A program made the translations under genes and the position numbers. The notes under the pieces are model-generated. The model had not been told where the DNA came from and did no database searches. It saw nothing but the letters and a program-made list of their open reading frames with translations. A DNA stretch of 64,000 nucleotides. Origin: Bacillales bacterium (GTDB lineage Bacteria; Bacillota; Bacilli; Bacillales; DASSOY01). Every line of letters starts with the position of its first letter. Position 1 is the first letter of the stretch. The DNA lies in assembly GCA_035700025.1 (NCBI GenBank), contig DASSOY010000048.1, positions 173,315-237,314 on the forward strand, written 5' to 3'. This document shows, in pieces, positions 19,660-29,627 of this stretch.

Positions 19660-20493
19660 ATGAATAGTCACAAGAAAAATCGCGTCGTTTACGTTGTATC
19701 CGATTCCGTCGGAGAAACGGCGGAGCTTGTCGTGAAAGCGGCAGCGAGCCAATTCCGCGACCGGTCGATCGATATTCGCCGTACTCCGTACGTGGAAGAC
19801 AAACCAACCGTCGACGAAATCGTGACTTCGGCGAAAAATGACGAAGCACTTATCGCGTTCACGCTCGTAATTCCTGAAATCAAACAACATTTGGTCGATG
19901 CCGCAACCGAACAAGCGGTGCCCGTCGTCGATATCCTTGGTCCGATGATGACGGGGATGGAACGACATTTTCAGCAAAAGCCGCGCTATGAACCCGGTCT
20001 TGTTCATACGTTGGATGAAAATTATTTCCGTCGCGTTGAAGCTGTCGAGTTCGCTGTTAAATACGACGACGGGCGCGATCCAAGAGGGATAGAACGAGCC
20101 GACATCGTATTGATTGGTGTTTCCCGTACTTCAAAAACACCGCTTTCGCAATACTTGGCGAATAAACGTATAAAGGTGGCCAACGTGCCGATTGTCCCTG
20201 AAGTTGAACCACCGGAAGAGTTATTTAAAGTATCAAAGCATAAATGCTTTGGTTTGCGTGCCGACGCAAGAAAACTGAATGATATACGCCGTGAACGGCT
20301 GATCGCACTCGGTCTCGATTCGTCTGCGAATTACGCAAACTTAAAACGAATCGAAGAAGAACTTTCGTTTTTCGACAGCGTTGTAAAACGCATCGGCTGC
20401 GAAGTAATCGATGTTTCCAACAAAGCGGTCGAAGAAACGGCGAACTTGATTTTAAATCAATATCGAAATCGTCTCGAAGGCAAAAAACGTTGA
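19660..20493 (+). CDS. yqfL: Pyruvate phosphate dikinase regulatory protein (YqfL/PDRP family)
   Basis: DUF299 bifunctional kinase/phosphorylase of 277 residues, related to the regulator of pyruvate phosphate dikinase or PEP synthase. The P-loop-like motif [17 protein letters not shown] (near 150-166) is present, as is the N-terminal [13 protein letters not shown]. In B. subtilis YqfL modulates CcpN activity, which fits its position directly after ccpN. ATG at 19660 follows AAGGAGG. The stop lies inside the terminator stem. Confidence 0.94.
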   Translation: MNSHKKNRVVYVVSDSVGETAELVVKAAASQFRDRSIDIRRTPYVEDKPTVDEIVTSAKNDEALIAFTLVIPEIKQHLVDAATEQAVPVVDILGPMMTGMERHFQQKPRYEPGLVHTLDENYFRRVEAVEFAVKYDDGRDPRGIERADIVLIGVSRTSKTPLSQYLANKRIKVANVPIVPEVEPPEELFKVSKHKCFGLRADARKLNDIRRERLIALGLDSSANYANLKRIEEELSFFDSVVKRIGCEVIDVSNKAVEETANLILNQYRNRLEGKKR

Positions 20494-20519
20494 ATCGTTT
20501 CGAAATTCAACGTTTTTTT
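20482..20519 (+). terminator. Terminator of ccpN-yqfL
   Basis: A 14-bp perfect stem (20482-20495 with 20505-20518) with A residues on the left and a T run on the right. It overlaps the yqfL stop codon. Confidence 0.88.
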
Positions 20520-20539
20520 GCGTAAAATGGGCAGAATGG

Positions 20540-20569
20540 TTGCCTAAACCGAATTCAATGTATTATAAT
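20540..20569 (+). promoter_or_regulatory. Likely sigma-A promoter of the dnaG-sigA operon
   Basis: TTGCCT at 20540-20545 and TATAAT at 20564-20569 with an 18-base spacer. The following AT-rich leader of about 100 bases contains a perfect dyad, TAACTATTAGTTA at 20588-20600. Confidence 0.55.
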
Positions 20570-20679
20570 TTGTTTTCGTGATTAAAATAACTATTAGTTA
20601 ATAAAACATAGCAGTATTCTAAATTTTAAAACTAAATTTCAAAGGGAGGATTCCCCTCAAGGAATGTAGAATAAGAAAT

Positions 20680-21135
20680 ATGACGAAAGATCTTATGATT
20701 TATGTGGATGCGGATGCGTGTCCCGTGAAAGAGGAAATTTCAGAAATAGCGGCTCGGTTCAACGTTGAAGTTCGTTTTGTTGCTTCTTTCGATCACGTTT
20801 CTCATTCGGCGGATCGCAGTTGGATATTTGTCGATTCGGGACGGGAATCGGTCGACTTGCACATCGTTAATCACGCGAACAGAGATGATGTTGTGATCAC
20901 TCAAGATCACGGTTTGGCCGGCCTGTTGTCTGTCCGAGGCATTCACGTCATTTCCCCGAGAGGAAGACATTTCGATGAAAATGACATGAATCACACGTTG
21001 TTTCAGCGATATTTGTCGGCAAAACAGCGGCGTGCTGGTTTGAGAGTGAAAGGACCTGGGAAAATGACCGTGCAAGACCGCGTTCGATTTCGGCAAACGT
21101 TGACAAATTTCTTGTCAATGGTGGAAGGAAAATGA
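20680..21135 (+). CDS. yqxD: YaiI/YqxD family protein (DUF188)
   Basis: Conserved protein of about 150 residues with a PIN-like arrangement of acids (IYVDADACPVKEEI, VVITQDHGLAGLL). No activity is established; the fold suggests a nuclease or nucleic acid binding role, which is inference. The start is uncertain (ATG 20680 or 20695). It is the first gene of the dnaG-sigA operon, as in B. subtilis. Confidence 0.9.
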   Translation: MTKDLMIYVDADACPVKEEISEIAARFNVEVRFVASFDHVSHSADRSWIFVDSGRESVDLHIVNHANRDDVVITQDHGLAGLLSVRGIHVISPRGRHFDENDMNHTLFQRYLSAKQRRAGLRVKGPGKMTVQDRVRFRQTLTNFLSMVEGK

Positions 21136-21193
21136 GCAGGTCATCTTGAATACGATAAACTAGGCACTTGCGACGAAAACGGTGGTGCGCCAA

Positions 21194-23011
21194 ATGGCGA
21201 ACAAGATTCCTGAAGAAACGATTGAGCAAATCCGAAATTCCGTTGACATTGTGGACGTCGTAGGTGAATATGTTCATTTAAAGAAGCAAGGACGAAACTT
21301 CATGGGGCTTTGTCCGTTCCATGACGAAAGAACGCCTTCTTTTTCCGTTTCCCCGGACAAACAAATTTACCATTGTTTCGGGTGCGGGAATGGCGGGAAC
21401 GTATTCACGTTTTTGATGGAAATCGACGGGCTCGGTTTTGTCGAAGCGGTTAAAAAGTTAGCCGATCAAGCGAATATTGGTCTTCCGAACGTCACCGTCG
21501 ATGACGGTCGACAGATTGCTTCGAGTGATCGCCGAAAACTCGCGGAAATTCACGAGTGGTTGGTGAAATTTTATCAGTCTTGTTTGCTGAGAACCCAATC
21601 TGGGGAGAAGGCGAGACACTATTTGCAGCAACGGGGCTTTTCCGATGAGACGATCGAACGTTTTCAAATCGGCTATGCACCGGAAGAATGGGAATTGGCG
21701 GCTCATTTTTTGGAGAAGCGTCATTTTTCTCCGGAAATTCTTGAGAAGTCGGGCCTGTTTTCTAAGCGGGCATTTGACGGAAAGATTTTCGATCGTTTTC
21801 GCGATCGTATCATGTTTCCGATTTGGGATTCGCGCGGTCAGGCCATTGCTTTCGGCGGCCGGGTCATCACGGATGCACAACCGAAATATTTAAACAGCCC
21901 GGAAACGGAAGTGTTCCGCAAAGGGAAAACGTTGTATGCTTTTCATTTGGCAAAGCGATCGATTCGCGAAGCGAAACAAGCCGTCGTAATGGAAGGTTAC
22001 GTGGATGTCGTCAGCGCTCATCAAGCGGGCGTCACGCAGGCGGTTGCTTCACTCGGAACTTCTTTTACCAACGAACAGGCACATTTGTTGAAGCGGCATG
22101 CCGATTCCGTCGTGATTTGTTATGACGCCGACCGTGCTGGCATTGACGGGGCGCTGCGAGCCGCCGAATTATTGCAGCAGTCCGGTTTATACGTTAAGAT
22201 CGCGTCCATTCCGGGAGGACTTGACCCTGACGATTACATTCGTAAATTTGGCGGCAGCCGCTTTCAAACGGAAGTGATCGGGGCGAGCCAAACGGTTACC
22301 GCTTTCAAAATTCATCATATGCGAAAAGGAAAAAACTTAAATGATGAAGGAGATCAGCTCCGTTATATCGAAGAAGTATTGCGGGTTATTGCTGCGCTGC
22401 CGAAAGCGGTCGAGCGGGATCACTATTTGCGTCAACTGTCCGAGGAATTTTCTCTTTCTCTTGATGCGTTGAAACAACAGCAATATGCCATATACAGGCA
22501 GTTGAAGAAAAGCGGAATGAAAGCCGAGGCGAATCGCAATGTTAATATGAGAGGACATGTGCGTAAACAAACGTTGCTGCCTGCCCCGCTGAAGGCCGAG
22601 CGAATGCTGCTTGCTTATATGATCCAGGATGAAGAAATCGCGCAACGGGTGCAGGAGGAACTTGCCGGTGCCTTTCACGTAGAAGAACACGAAGCGGTTG
22701 CCGCACATTTGTTTGCTTATTACGCGGATGGGAATCCGCCCGATATCGGAGCCTTCATCGATCAATTGGGGAATGAGAAGCTCGTCCGCATGGTTACGGA
22801 ATTAGCAGTTACCCCTTTGAACGAACCGGCGAACGAGCAGGAAATCAACGATTACATCCAACAGGTAAGAACTTATCCGAAGCGGCTTGAGATCGAAGAA
22901 ATGAAAAGGCAAAGAAAGGCGGCGGAAAGCGCTGGAGATTCTGATGAAGCCGCACGAATCGCGATGAAGATCCTTCATATAAAGAGAGAAATAAAAGGTA
23001 TGTATTTGTAA
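21194..23011 (+). CDS. dnaG: DNA primase DnaG
   Basis: Synthesises RNA primers at the replication fork; 605 residues. Zinc-binding CHC2 domain with C40, H43, C61 and C64. Then the TOPRIM catalytic core ([16 protein letters not shown] and [12 protein letters not shown]) and a C-terminal helicase-binding domain. ATG at 21194 follows GGTGGTG; the upstream GTG at 21182 lies inside that ribosome binding site. Part of the macromolecular synthesis operon with sigA. Confidence 0.97.
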   Translation: MANKIPEETIEQIRNSVDIVDVVGEYVHLKKQGRNFMGLCPFHDERTPSFSVSPDKQIYHCFGCGNGGNVFTFLMEIDGLGFVEAVKKLADQANIGLPNVTVDDGRQIASSDRRKLAEIHEWLVKFYQSCLLRTQSGEKARHYLQQRGFSDETIERFQIGYAPEEWELAAHFLEKRHFSPEILEKSGLFSKRAFDGKIFDRFRDRIMFPIWDSRGQAIAFGGRVITDAQPKYLNSPETEVFRKGKTLYAFHLAKRSIREAKQAVVMEGYVDVVSAHQAGVTQAVASLGTSFTNEQAHLLKRHADSVVICYDADRAGIDGALRAAELLQQSGLYVKIASIPGGLDPDDYIRKFGGSRFQTEVIGASQTVTAFKIHHMRKGKNLNDEGDQLRYIEEVLRVIAALPKAVERDHYLRQLSEEFSLSLDALKQQQYAIYRQLKKSGMKAEANRNVNMRGHVRKQTLLPAPLKAERMLLAYMIQDEEIAQRVQEELAGAFHVEEHEAVAAHLFAYYADGNPPDIGAFIDQLGNEKLVRMVTELAVTPLNEPANEQEINDYIQQVRTYPKRLEIEEMKRQRKAAESAGDSDEAARIAMKILHIKREIKGMYL

Positions 23012-23033
23012 ATCAATGGAAGGAGGGGATCGA

Positions 23034-24137
23034 ATGGCTGAAAAACCGAACCGTCAAGAGGCGCAAGGTGAACTGACCATCGATCAAGTCAAAGAACAAC
23101 TCGTCGAAATCGGCAAGAAAAGGGGGGCGCTAACTTACGCGGAAATCGCGGACCGGCTCGCACCTTTCGAACAAGATTCCGATCAGATGGACCAGTTTTT
23201 TGACTACCTGGACGATCAAGGCATCGAGGTGCTAGATGAGTCGGACGCTCCAGAAGCAGCAAAAGAGGAAGAATTCGATCTGAATGATCTGAGCGTTCCA
23301 CCGGGCGTCAAAATCAACGATCCGGTCAGGATGTACTTGAAAGAGATCGGACGGGTCGACTTGCTCTCGGCCGATGAAGAAATTGAATTGGCCAAGCGCA
23401 TTGAAGAAGGCGATGAAGAAGCGGAGCGCCGGCTGGCTGAAGCGAATTTGCGTCTCGTAGTAAGTATCGCCAAGCGTTACGTTGGCCGCGGGATGTTGTT
23501 TCTCGATCTCATTCAGGAAGGCAACATGGGTTTGATTAAAGCCGTGGAAAAGTTTGATTATCGGAAAGGCTACAAGTTCAGCACATACGCGACTTGGTGG
23601 ATTCGTCAAGCGATCACGCGCGCCATTGCCGATCAAGCGCGAACGATCCGGATCCCGGTTCACATGGTGGAAACGATCAACAAACTCATTCGTGTTCAAC
23701 GTCAACTGCTGCAAGATCTCGGACGTGAACCAACGCCGGAGGAAATTTCGAAAGAAATGGATTTAACGCCGGACAAGGTGCGGGAAATCTTGAAAATTGC
23801 GCAAGAACCCGTTTCGTTGGAAACGCCGATAGGCGAAGAGGATGACTCTCATCTCGGCGACTTCATTGAAGACCAAGATGCACAAGCCCCTTCTGATGCT
23901 GCCGCTTATGAGTTGCTGAAAGAGCAATTGGAAGATGTGCTCGACACGTTAACCGACCGGGAAGAAAACGTGTTGCGTTTGCGTTTTGGCCTCGACGACG
24001 GAAGAACGAGGACGCTCGAGGAAGTTGGAAAAGTGTTTGGCGTCACTCGTGAAAGGATCCGTCAAATCGAGGCGAAGGCATTAAGAAAATTGCGTCATCC
24101 GAGCCGAAGCAAACGGTTAAAAGACTTTTTGGAATAA
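23034..24137 (+). CDS. sigA: RNA polymerase primary sigma factor SigA
   Basis: Housekeeping sigma factor of 367 residues. Region 1.1 ([18 protein letters not shown]) is followed by region 1.2/2 with the [20 protein letters not shown] motif and the melting/-10 segment [17 protein letters not shown]. Region 3 and region 4.2 ([20 protein letters not shown]) complete the protein. ATG at 23034 follows AAGGAGGGG. Also called rpoD. Confidence 0.98.
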   Translation: MAEKPNRQEAQGELTIDQVKEQLVEIGKKRGALTYAEIADRLAPFEQDSDQMDQFFDYLDDQGIEVLDESDAPEAAKEEEFDLNDLSVPPGVKINDPVRMYLKEIGRVDLLSADEEIELAKRIEEGDEEAERRLAEANLRLVVSIAKRYVGRGMLFLDLIQEGNMGLIKAVEKFDYRKGYKFSTYATWWIRQAITRAIADQARTIRIPVHMVETINKLIRVQRQLLQDLGREPTPEEISKEMDLTPDKVREILKIAQEPVSLETPIGEEDDSHLGDFIEDQDAQAPSDAAAYELLKEQLEDVLDTLTDREENVLRLRFGLDDGRTRTLEEVGKVFGVTRERIRQIEAKALRKLRHPSRSKRLKDFLE

Positions 24138-24171
24138 AGTTTACTTCTCCAAGGGAAGTAAACTTTTTTTT
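24136..24171 (+). terminator. Terminator of sigA operon
   Basis: A 12-bp stem (24136-24147 with 24155-24166) followed by T residues; it begins at the sigA stop codon. Confidence 0.9.
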
Positions 24172-24260
24172 GTGCGTCAATTTCTTATTTTTTATTGTAC
24201 TGATTTTCCATATCAGTTTCAAGGGGGCTTCAGACTTATTCGAAAGATCTTTTGAAAAAG

Positions 24261-24290
24261 TTGAAACGCTTACATTGTTAATTTTATAAT
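24261..24290 (+). promoter_or_regulatory. Sigma-A promoter with overlapping cre-like site
   Basis: TTGAAA at 24261 and TATAAT at 24285 are separated by 18 bases. The 14 bases from 24261 to 24274 agree with the CcpA site TGWAARCGYTWWCW at 12 positions, the mismatches being positions 2 and 3. CcpA bound here would cover the -35 element, so glucose repression of the downstream acyl-CoA dehydrogenase gene is a reasonable inference. Confidence 0.65.
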
Positions 24291-24331
24291 ATAACTGGAA
24301 GTCGGAAGATACAGAACTGGAGGAGAACGAT

Positions 24332-25471
24332 TTGAATTTTGATTTAACGGAAGAACAGAAGCTGATTCTAAAGACGATCCGTGATTTCAGCAACGAAGAG
24401 GTAGCCCCTTTCGCTGAACGGTGGGACAAGGAAAAAAGATTTCCTAAAGAAGTGTTTGAAAAACTCGGGGAGCTTGGCATTATGGGACTTCCTTTTCCAG
24501 AGGAATACGGCGGTTCCGGGGGAGATACGATCAGTTTCGCCATCGTCGTCGAAGAATTGAGCCGGGCATGCGGCTCAACGGGCATCACCTATTCGGCGCA
24601 CGTTTCTCTTGGCGGAGCACCGTTGCATTTGTTCGGCACCCGCGAGCAAAAAGAAAAGTACCTGGTTCCGATTTGTAAGGGAGAAGCGTTGGGAGCGTTT
24701 GGTTTAACGGAACCGAATGCTGGTTCGGATGCTGGCGGTACTCGGACAGAAGCGAAGGAAGATGACGGCGATTGGGTCATTAATGGAAACAAATGTTTCA
24801 TTACCAATGCGTCTTACGCACAAGTCGTTCCGATGACCGCGATTACCGGCAGAACGAACGGCGAAAAAGAAATTACCGCCATTATTGTTCCGACCGACGC
24901 AAAGGGATTCGAGGTCATTGATAACTATGAAAAAATGGGGCTTCATGCGTCCAATACGACTGAGCTCGTACTTGAAGATGTGCGCGTGCCGCGGGAAAAT
25001 GTTCTTGGTGAGCGAGGAAAAGGGTTTCAACAGTTCCTGATTACGTTGGACGGCGGACGCATCGGAATCGGCGCGATGGCTGTCGGCATTGCCCAAGCCG
25101 CGTATGACAAGGCATTAAGCTATGCGAAAGAAAGAGAACAATTCGGGCGGCCGATAGCCAAATTTCAAGTGAACCAATTTAAATTGGCGGATATGGCCAT
25201 GAAATTGGAATTGGCGCGTACAATGGTTTATAAGGCAGCATGGCTGAAAGACAACGGAAGAAAATTCAGCAAGGAAGCTTCCATGTGCAAATTGTACGCA
25301 TCGGAAATTTGTATGGAAATTTGCCGCGAAGCGGTGCAAATTCACGGCGGATACGGGTACATGAGGGATTATCATGTCGAACGATACTTTCGAGACGCCA
25401 AGCTTCTGGAAATTGGTGAAGGTACTTCGGAAGTGCAGCGAACGGTCATTGCCCGCGAAATTGGATGTTAG
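24332..25471 (+). CDS. Acyl-CoA dehydrogenase
   Basis: FAD-dependent enzyme of 379 residues for the first oxidation step of fatty or branched acyl-CoA breakdown. Substrate/FAD motifs: [36 protein letters not shown], and the C-terminal [20 protein letters not shown]. The catalytic base is expected in [15 protein letters not shown], as in short-chain and butyryl-CoA dehydrogenases. TTG at 24332 follows GGAGGAGA. A probable acyl-CoA ligase gene follows, so the pair would activate and oxidise acyl chains. Confidence 0.93.
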   Translation: MNFDLTEEQKLILKTIRDFSNEEVAPFAERWDKEKRFPKEVFEKLGELGIMGLPFPEEYGGSGGDTISFAIVVEELSRACGSTGITYSAHVSLGGAPLHLFGTREQKEKYLVPICKGEALGAFGLTEPNAGSDAGGTRTEAKEDDGDWVINGNKCFITNASYAQVVPMTAITGRTNGEKEITAIIVPTDAKGFEVIDNYEKMGLHASNTTELVLEDVRVPRENVLGERGKGFQQFLITLDGGRIGIGAMAVGIAQAAYDKALSYAKEREQFGRPIAKFQVNQFKLADMAMKLELARTMVYKAAWLKDNGRKFSKEASMCKLYASEICMEICREAVQIHGGYGYMRDYHVERYFRDAKLLEIGEGTSEVQRTVIAREIGC

Positions 25472-25527
25472 AAAATGAAAAAGGGGATCGCCTTCGTTCT
25501 TGAACCCAATCGGAAAAGGAGGCACAT

Positions 25528-27150
25528 ATGACAAGGCTCTTGAGTCGAACCGTCGGCGGATTATTGAGGGAAAAGGCGAATGAGTTGCCGGACCATGAGG
25601 CCATTGTGTATCCCGAACACGGCATTCGTTATACGTATAAGGAATTTTACGAATTGTCGGGTAAAGTCGCAAAAAGCTTAATGGCGTTAGGGATCGAGAA
25701 AGGTGATCATGTCGCGGTTTGGGCAACGAATGTACCCGAGTGGCTGCTACTCCAGTTTGGAACGGCGCGTGCGGGCGCGGTTTTGGTCACCGTCAACACG
25801 AGCTATCAGGCGAAAGAACTCGATTACTTGTTGAGACAATCGGACAGCAAAGTGCTCTTTCTCGTTGAAGGCTATAAAGACAATTCCTACGTGAAAATGG
25901 CGGAAGCGATCATACAGGAGGGAAAAGAAGCGTTTCCTTCACTCGAACATTTCGTGTTTTTGGACGGCGGGAAGGTGCATCCGCCTAGGGGGATGATCGG
26001 ATGGACGGAATTCTTGACTTCAGCTAAGAAGATTTCGGACGAAGCTTTGCATGACCGTGAATCGGAACTCCACGAACACGATGTAATTAACATGCAGTAC
26101 ACGTCTGGAACGACTGGGTTTCCGAAAGGCGTCATGTTAACGCATTTCAATATTGTCAACAATGCTTATTCAATCGCGCAGGCGATGCGACTCGGACTGG
26201 AAGACCGCATGTGCATTCCGGTTCCATTTTTTCATTGCTTCGGATGTGTGCTCGGTACATTGGCCGCGGTATCCGTCGGGGCAACAATGGTTCCTGTCGT
26301 TGAATTTTCCCCGAAAGACGTACTGGCCACTGTCGAAGCAGAAAAATGTACTGCGCTTCACGGGGTTCCGACAATGTTCATCGCGGAGCTGAATACCGAG
26401 GGATTCGCGAATTACGATTTATCCTCGCTGCGGACCGGTATTATGGCTGGATCTCCTTGCCCGATCGAGGTGATGAAGAAAGTGATCAACGAAATTGGAA
26501 TGGCAGAAATTACGATTGCATACGGGCAAACCGAGTCATCTCCCGTCATTACGCAAACGCGTACCGATGATCCGATTGATCGGAGGGTGAATACGGTCGG
26601 GAGGGCATTGCCGGGAATTGAAGTGAAAATCATTGATCCGGTATCAGGAGAGGAAGCAGCGCCGGGAGAGCAAGGAGAGTTGTGCACGCGCGGCTATCAC
26701 GTAATGAAAGGGTATTACAAAATGGAGGAAGAAACGAGACGCGCGATTGATGAAGGTGGATGGCTGCACACCGGCGACATGGCAGCGATGGATGAATCGG
26801 GCTATGTGAGGATCACCGGAAGACTAAAAGACATGATCATCCGCGGAGGGGAAAATATTTATCCGCGTGAAATCGAGGAATTTTTATATGAGCATCCGGA
26901 CGTTCTTGACGTTCAAGTGGTTGGGACACCCGATGAAAAATATGGAGAAAAAGTGGTTGCCTGTGTTAGAAAACGGCCAAACAGCAAGGTGACAGAAGAG
27001 GAGATTCGTAATTTTTGCCAAGGTAAGATCTCTCGTTTTAAGATCCCGGAATACATTATGTTTGTCGACGAGTATCCAATGACCGCTTCGGGAAAAATTC
27101 AAAAATTCAAATTGCGCGAGCAAGTGAAATCAATGCTTGCTGACCATTGA
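25528..27150 (+). CDS. AMP-binding acyl-CoA synthetase
   Basis: ANL-superfamily ligase of 540 residues that adenylates a carboxylic acid and transfers it to CoA. The P-loop motif YTSGTTGFPKG is at 191-201; other motifs are AYGQTESSPV, GWLHTGDMA, GRLKDMIIRGGENIYP and the C-terminal catalytic Lys region TASGKIQKFKLRE. The substrate cannot be told; the neighbouring dehydrogenase suggests a medium- or short-chain fatty acid. ATG at 25528 follows AAAAGGAGG. Terminator directly after the stop. Confidence 0.92.
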   Translation: MTRLLSRTVGGLLREKANELPDHEAIVYPEHGIRYTYKEFYELSGKVAKSLMALGIEKGDHVAVWATNVPEWLLLQFGTARAGAVLVTVNTSYQAKELDYLLRQSDSKVLFLVEGYKDNSYVKMAEAIIQEGKEAFPSLEHFVFLDGGKVHPPRGMIGWTEFLTSAKKISDEALHDRESELHEHDVINMQYTSGTTGFPKGVMLTHFNIVNNAYSIAQAMRLGLEDRMCIPVPFFHCFGCVLGTLAAVSVGATMVPVVEFSPKDVLATVEAEKCTALHGVPTMFIAELNTEGFANYDLSSLRTGIMAGSPCPIEVMKKVINEIGMAEITIAYGQTESSPVITQTRTDDPIDRRVNTVGRALPGIEVKIIDPVSGEEAAPGEQGELCTRGYHVMKGYYKMEEETRRAIDEGGWLHTGDMAAMDESGYVRITGRLKDMIIRGGENIYPREIEEFLYEHPDVLDVQVVGTPDEKYGEKVVACVRKRPNSKVTEEEIRNFCQGKISRFKIPEYIMFVDEYPMTASGKIQKFKLREQVKSMLADH

Positions 27151-27182
27151 GCCGTTTCTCCATCGAGACGGCTCGTTTTTTT
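27149..27182 (+). terminator. Terminator of acyl-CoA gene pair
   Basis: A 9-bp stem starting at GAGCCGT (27149) and pairing with ACGGCTC (27168-27174), then GTTTTTTT. Confidence 0.88.
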
Positions 27183-27355
27183 GTTTAAACTCTGTCAGTT
27201 ATGGTAGAATAGGTTATGTCACAGGCGATCGCTCCTTTTATTTTGGAAGATAGAAGGAACTGCCTTTCCTTGCCCGCCCATTTCAAGTAAAATGGTTGGG
27301 GGAGCTGCTATTTTAACTTACATACGAAGGAATCAACGTACAAGGAGGACATCGC

Positions 27356-27706
27356 ATGAAAAGCAATCCTTTAATTCCTTACGGCATTATTGTGGTTCTT
27401 GGTATTGTACTCATGTGCATTATTGGATTTTACGGAGCCAGCCAAATAGGGAATGACCAAGCAAAAGGCGGCGGAGGCGCAACGGCGGATGCCAGCCCGA
27501 AACAAATCTTCGAGAAAAATTGCGCGTCTTGCCACGGTCAAAATCTTGAAGGCGGAATGGGACCGAGTCTTCAACATATCGGCAGCAAATTGTCGAAAGA
27601 ACAAATTTTGGAGCAAATCAAAAACGGCGGCGGCGCGATGCCCGGAGGCTTGATCCAAGGGGAAGAAGCCAAGAAAGTGGCCGAATGGTTGGCCAAGAAA
27701 AAATAA
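27356..27706 (+). CDS. cccA: Membrane-anchored cytochrome c-550 (CccA)
   Basis: Small c-type cytochrome of 116 residues. One N-terminal transmembrane helix (about 8-28) is followed by a flexible Gly/Ala linker. The heme attachment motif CASCH is at 56-60, with M95 (GGGAMPGG) as the likely axial ligand. It would carry electrons on the outer face of the membrane. Its place just downstream of sigA matches B. subtilis cccA, with the two acyl-CoA genes inserted between. Good AAGGAGG ribosome binding site. Confidence 0.94.
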   Translation: MKSNPLIPYGIIVVLGIVLMCIIGFYGASQIGNDQAKGGGGATADASPKQIFEKNCASCHGQNLEGGMGPSLQHIGSKLSKEQILEQIKNGGGAMPGGLIQGEEAKKVAEWLAKKK

Positions 27707-27708
27707 CG

Positions 27709-27743
27709 AAAAAGCTTTCTGCTTGGCAGAGAGCTTTTTTTCA
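27709..27743 (+). terminator. Terminator of cccA
   Basis: AAAGCTTTCTG (27711-27721) pairs with CAGAGAGCTTT (27727-27737) with one G-T wobble and is followed by a T run. Confidence 0.85.
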
Positions 27744-27763
27744 TTGGCAGGTGCGGCATACAC

Positions 27764-28474
27764 ATGAATGAAATAAAATTGTCGAAAAGATTGCAAGCGG
27801 TGGCAGATGCGGTTCCTGAAGGCGCATCGCTCGCCGACATCGGTTCTGACCATGCGTATTTGCCCTGTTTTTTGAGTTTGGCTGGAAAAATACGTGCCGC
27901 GATCGCTGGTGAAGTGGCGGTTGGTCCGTACTCGTCGGCGAAATCGCAAGTGGACCGGCTGCACTTGGGCGATGTCGTTTCGGTGCGATTGGGAGACGGC
28001 CTGGAAGTGATTCGCCAAGGCGAGGTTGACGTTGTTGTCATCGCGGGAATGGGGGGGCCATTGATCGCCGACATATTGCAACGAGGGAAAGAGAAGTTGA
28101 GTGCGGTCCGTCGTCTCGTTTTGCAACCGAATGTCGAAGCTGAAGGGGTGCGAACTTGGCTCGTTGATCATGGATGGGAGTTGAGGCATGAGTCCATTCT
28201 CGAAGAGGACGGGCATATTTACGAGATCCTTACAGCGGAACCGGGAAATCCGCACCGTCCCTACGTTGGCACGGGCCGGCAAGGGTTGCTTTACGGACCG
28301 TTTTTGATGAAAGAGCGGAATTCGGTGTTTTTGAAAAAATGGCGTCTCCAGCTGCGCCATTGGAAAAAAATCGAAAAACAAATGATCCAGGCGGCCGAAA
28401 CCGAACAACTTGTGCAAAAAAAACGACAGTTGCGGAAACGCATCGCAGAAACGGAGGAGTTGCTGAATGAGTAA
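27764..28474 (+). CDS. trmK: tRNA (adenine(22)-N1)-methyltransferase TrmK
   Basis: SAM-dependent enzyme of 236 residues that forms m1A22 in the tRNA D-loop. SAM motif ADIGSDHAYLP at the N terminus, catalytic-region motif IAGMGGPLIADIL, and a C-terminal coiled coil with charged residues (about 185-236). The ribosome binding site is weak. The ATG of the next gene lies 8 bases before its stop, so translation is coupled. Formerly yqfN. Confidence 0.94.
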   Translation: MNEIKLSKRLQAVADAVPEGASLADIGSDHAYLPCFLSLAGKIRAAIAGEVAVGPYSSAKSQVDRLHLGDVVSVRLGDGLEVIRQGEVDVVVIAGMGGPLIADILQRGKEKLSAVRRLVLQPNVEAEGVRTWLVDHGWELRHESILEEDGHIYEILTAEPGNPHRPYVGTGRQGLLYGPFLMKERNSVFLKKWRLQLRHWKKIEKQMIQAAETEQLVQKKRQLRKRIAETEELLNE

Positions 28475-29594
28475 ATTTGCCAGCGGACAAACGTTGATTC
28501 AAGCTTTTGAAGCCTGGAGCCCTAAATCGTTGGCGATCGGAGATGATCGAAACAAAATTGGGTTGCAACTCGGAACGTTGAACAAACCGGTCAAAAAAGT
28601 GATGGTCACACTCGACGTTCTTGAGAATGTCGTCGATGAAGCGATCGCACAAGGGGTGGATTTGATCATCGCTCATCACCCGATGATGTTTCATCCGGTC
28701 AAACGGATCGATACCGATACTGCGAGAGGACGGATGATCGAAAAATGTTTGCGCCAAGGCATTGCGGTTTATGCCGCCCATACGAATCTCGATGTTGCCG
28801 TCGGCGGCGTAAACGATCGGCTGGCAGAAGTTTTAGGCGTTGAGGATACGGAAATTTTCATACCGACGCAAGAAAGAAAGCTTGTCAAATTTGCCGTATA
28901 TGTTCCGGAATCACATGCGGAAGCCGTCCGGCAAGCGCTCGGGGACGTTGGAGCCGGACATATCGGCCGTTACAGCCATTGCAGCTTTAACAGCCGCGGA
29001 ACGGGCATGTTTTTGCCGGGAGAAGGGACGAATCCCCATATCGGCACGAAAGGAAAATGGGAACGCGTCGAAGAAGTGAAGATCGAAACGATTTTACCGG
29101 AAGAATTGACGAATCAGGCGATCGCTGCGATGAAAAGAGTACATCCATATGAAGAAGTCGCCTACGATTTGTATGCGCTGCAAAATGAAGGAGACTTTGC
29201 CGGCGTCGGCAGAATCGGGGAATTGAGCGAACCGATGCCGCTGCATCAATTCGCGACACACGTGAAAACGCGTTTGCAGGTCAGGGGTGTCCGTTTTGTC
29301 GGACAGGCAGACGCGATCGTGAAAAAAGTCGCCGTTTTGGGCGGGGACGGGAATAAGTTTATGTCAACAGCAAAACGAAAAGGTGCTGACGTTTACGTGA
29401 CGGGAGATGTTTACTTTCATACAGCTCATGAAGCATGGATGGACGGTTTGAATGTGGTCGATCCCGGTCATTATGCCGAAAAAGTCATGAAGGAAGAGGT
29501 TAGCCGCCGGTTGAATGCGTTTGTCGCGGCACAAGGATACGATACGGAAGTTTTTGTGTCCAAGACAAACACCGATCCATTTCATTTCGTGTAA
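28467..29594 (+). CDS. yqfO: Nif3-like dinuclear metal center protein
   Basis: Protein of 375 residues of the Nif3/YqfO family: two Nif3 halves with metal ligands in IIAHHPMMFHPVKRI and the C-terminal TGDVYFHTAHEA, split by an inserted PII-like domain (about 130-235, including HPYEEVAYDLYAL). Forms a hexameric toroid in known structures; cellular role unclear. The trmK-yqfO coupling is widespread in Bacilli. Confidence 0.93.
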   Translation: MSKFASGQTLIQAFEAWSPKSLAIGDDRNKIGLQLGTLNKPVKKVMVTLDVLENVVDEAIAQGVDLIIAHHPMMFHPVKRIDTDTARGRMIEKCLRQGIAVYAAHTNLDVAVGGVNDRLAEVLGVEDTEIFIPTQERKLVKFAVYVPESHAEAVRQALGDVGAGHIGRYSHCSFNSRGTGMFLPGEGTNPHIGTKGKWERVEEVKIETILPEELTNQAIAAMKRVHPYEEVAYDLYALQNEGDFAGVGRIGELSEPMPLHQFATHVKTRLQVRGVRFVGQADAIVKKVAVLGGDGNKFMSTAKRKGADVYVTGDVYFHTAHEAWMDGLNVVDPGHYAEKVMKEEVSRRLNAFVAAQGYDTEVFVSKTNTDPFHFV

Positions 29595-29597
29595 CGC

Positions 29598-29625
29598 GAA
29601 AAGATCCCCGTACGGGGATCTTTTC
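29598..29625. terminator. Shared terminator between nif3 and ispH
   Basis: AAAAGATCCCC pairs perfectly with GGGGATCTTTT across a 4-base loop. A and T tracts on both sides allow it to serve both convergent genes. Confidence 0.88.
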
Positions 29626-29627
29626 AG

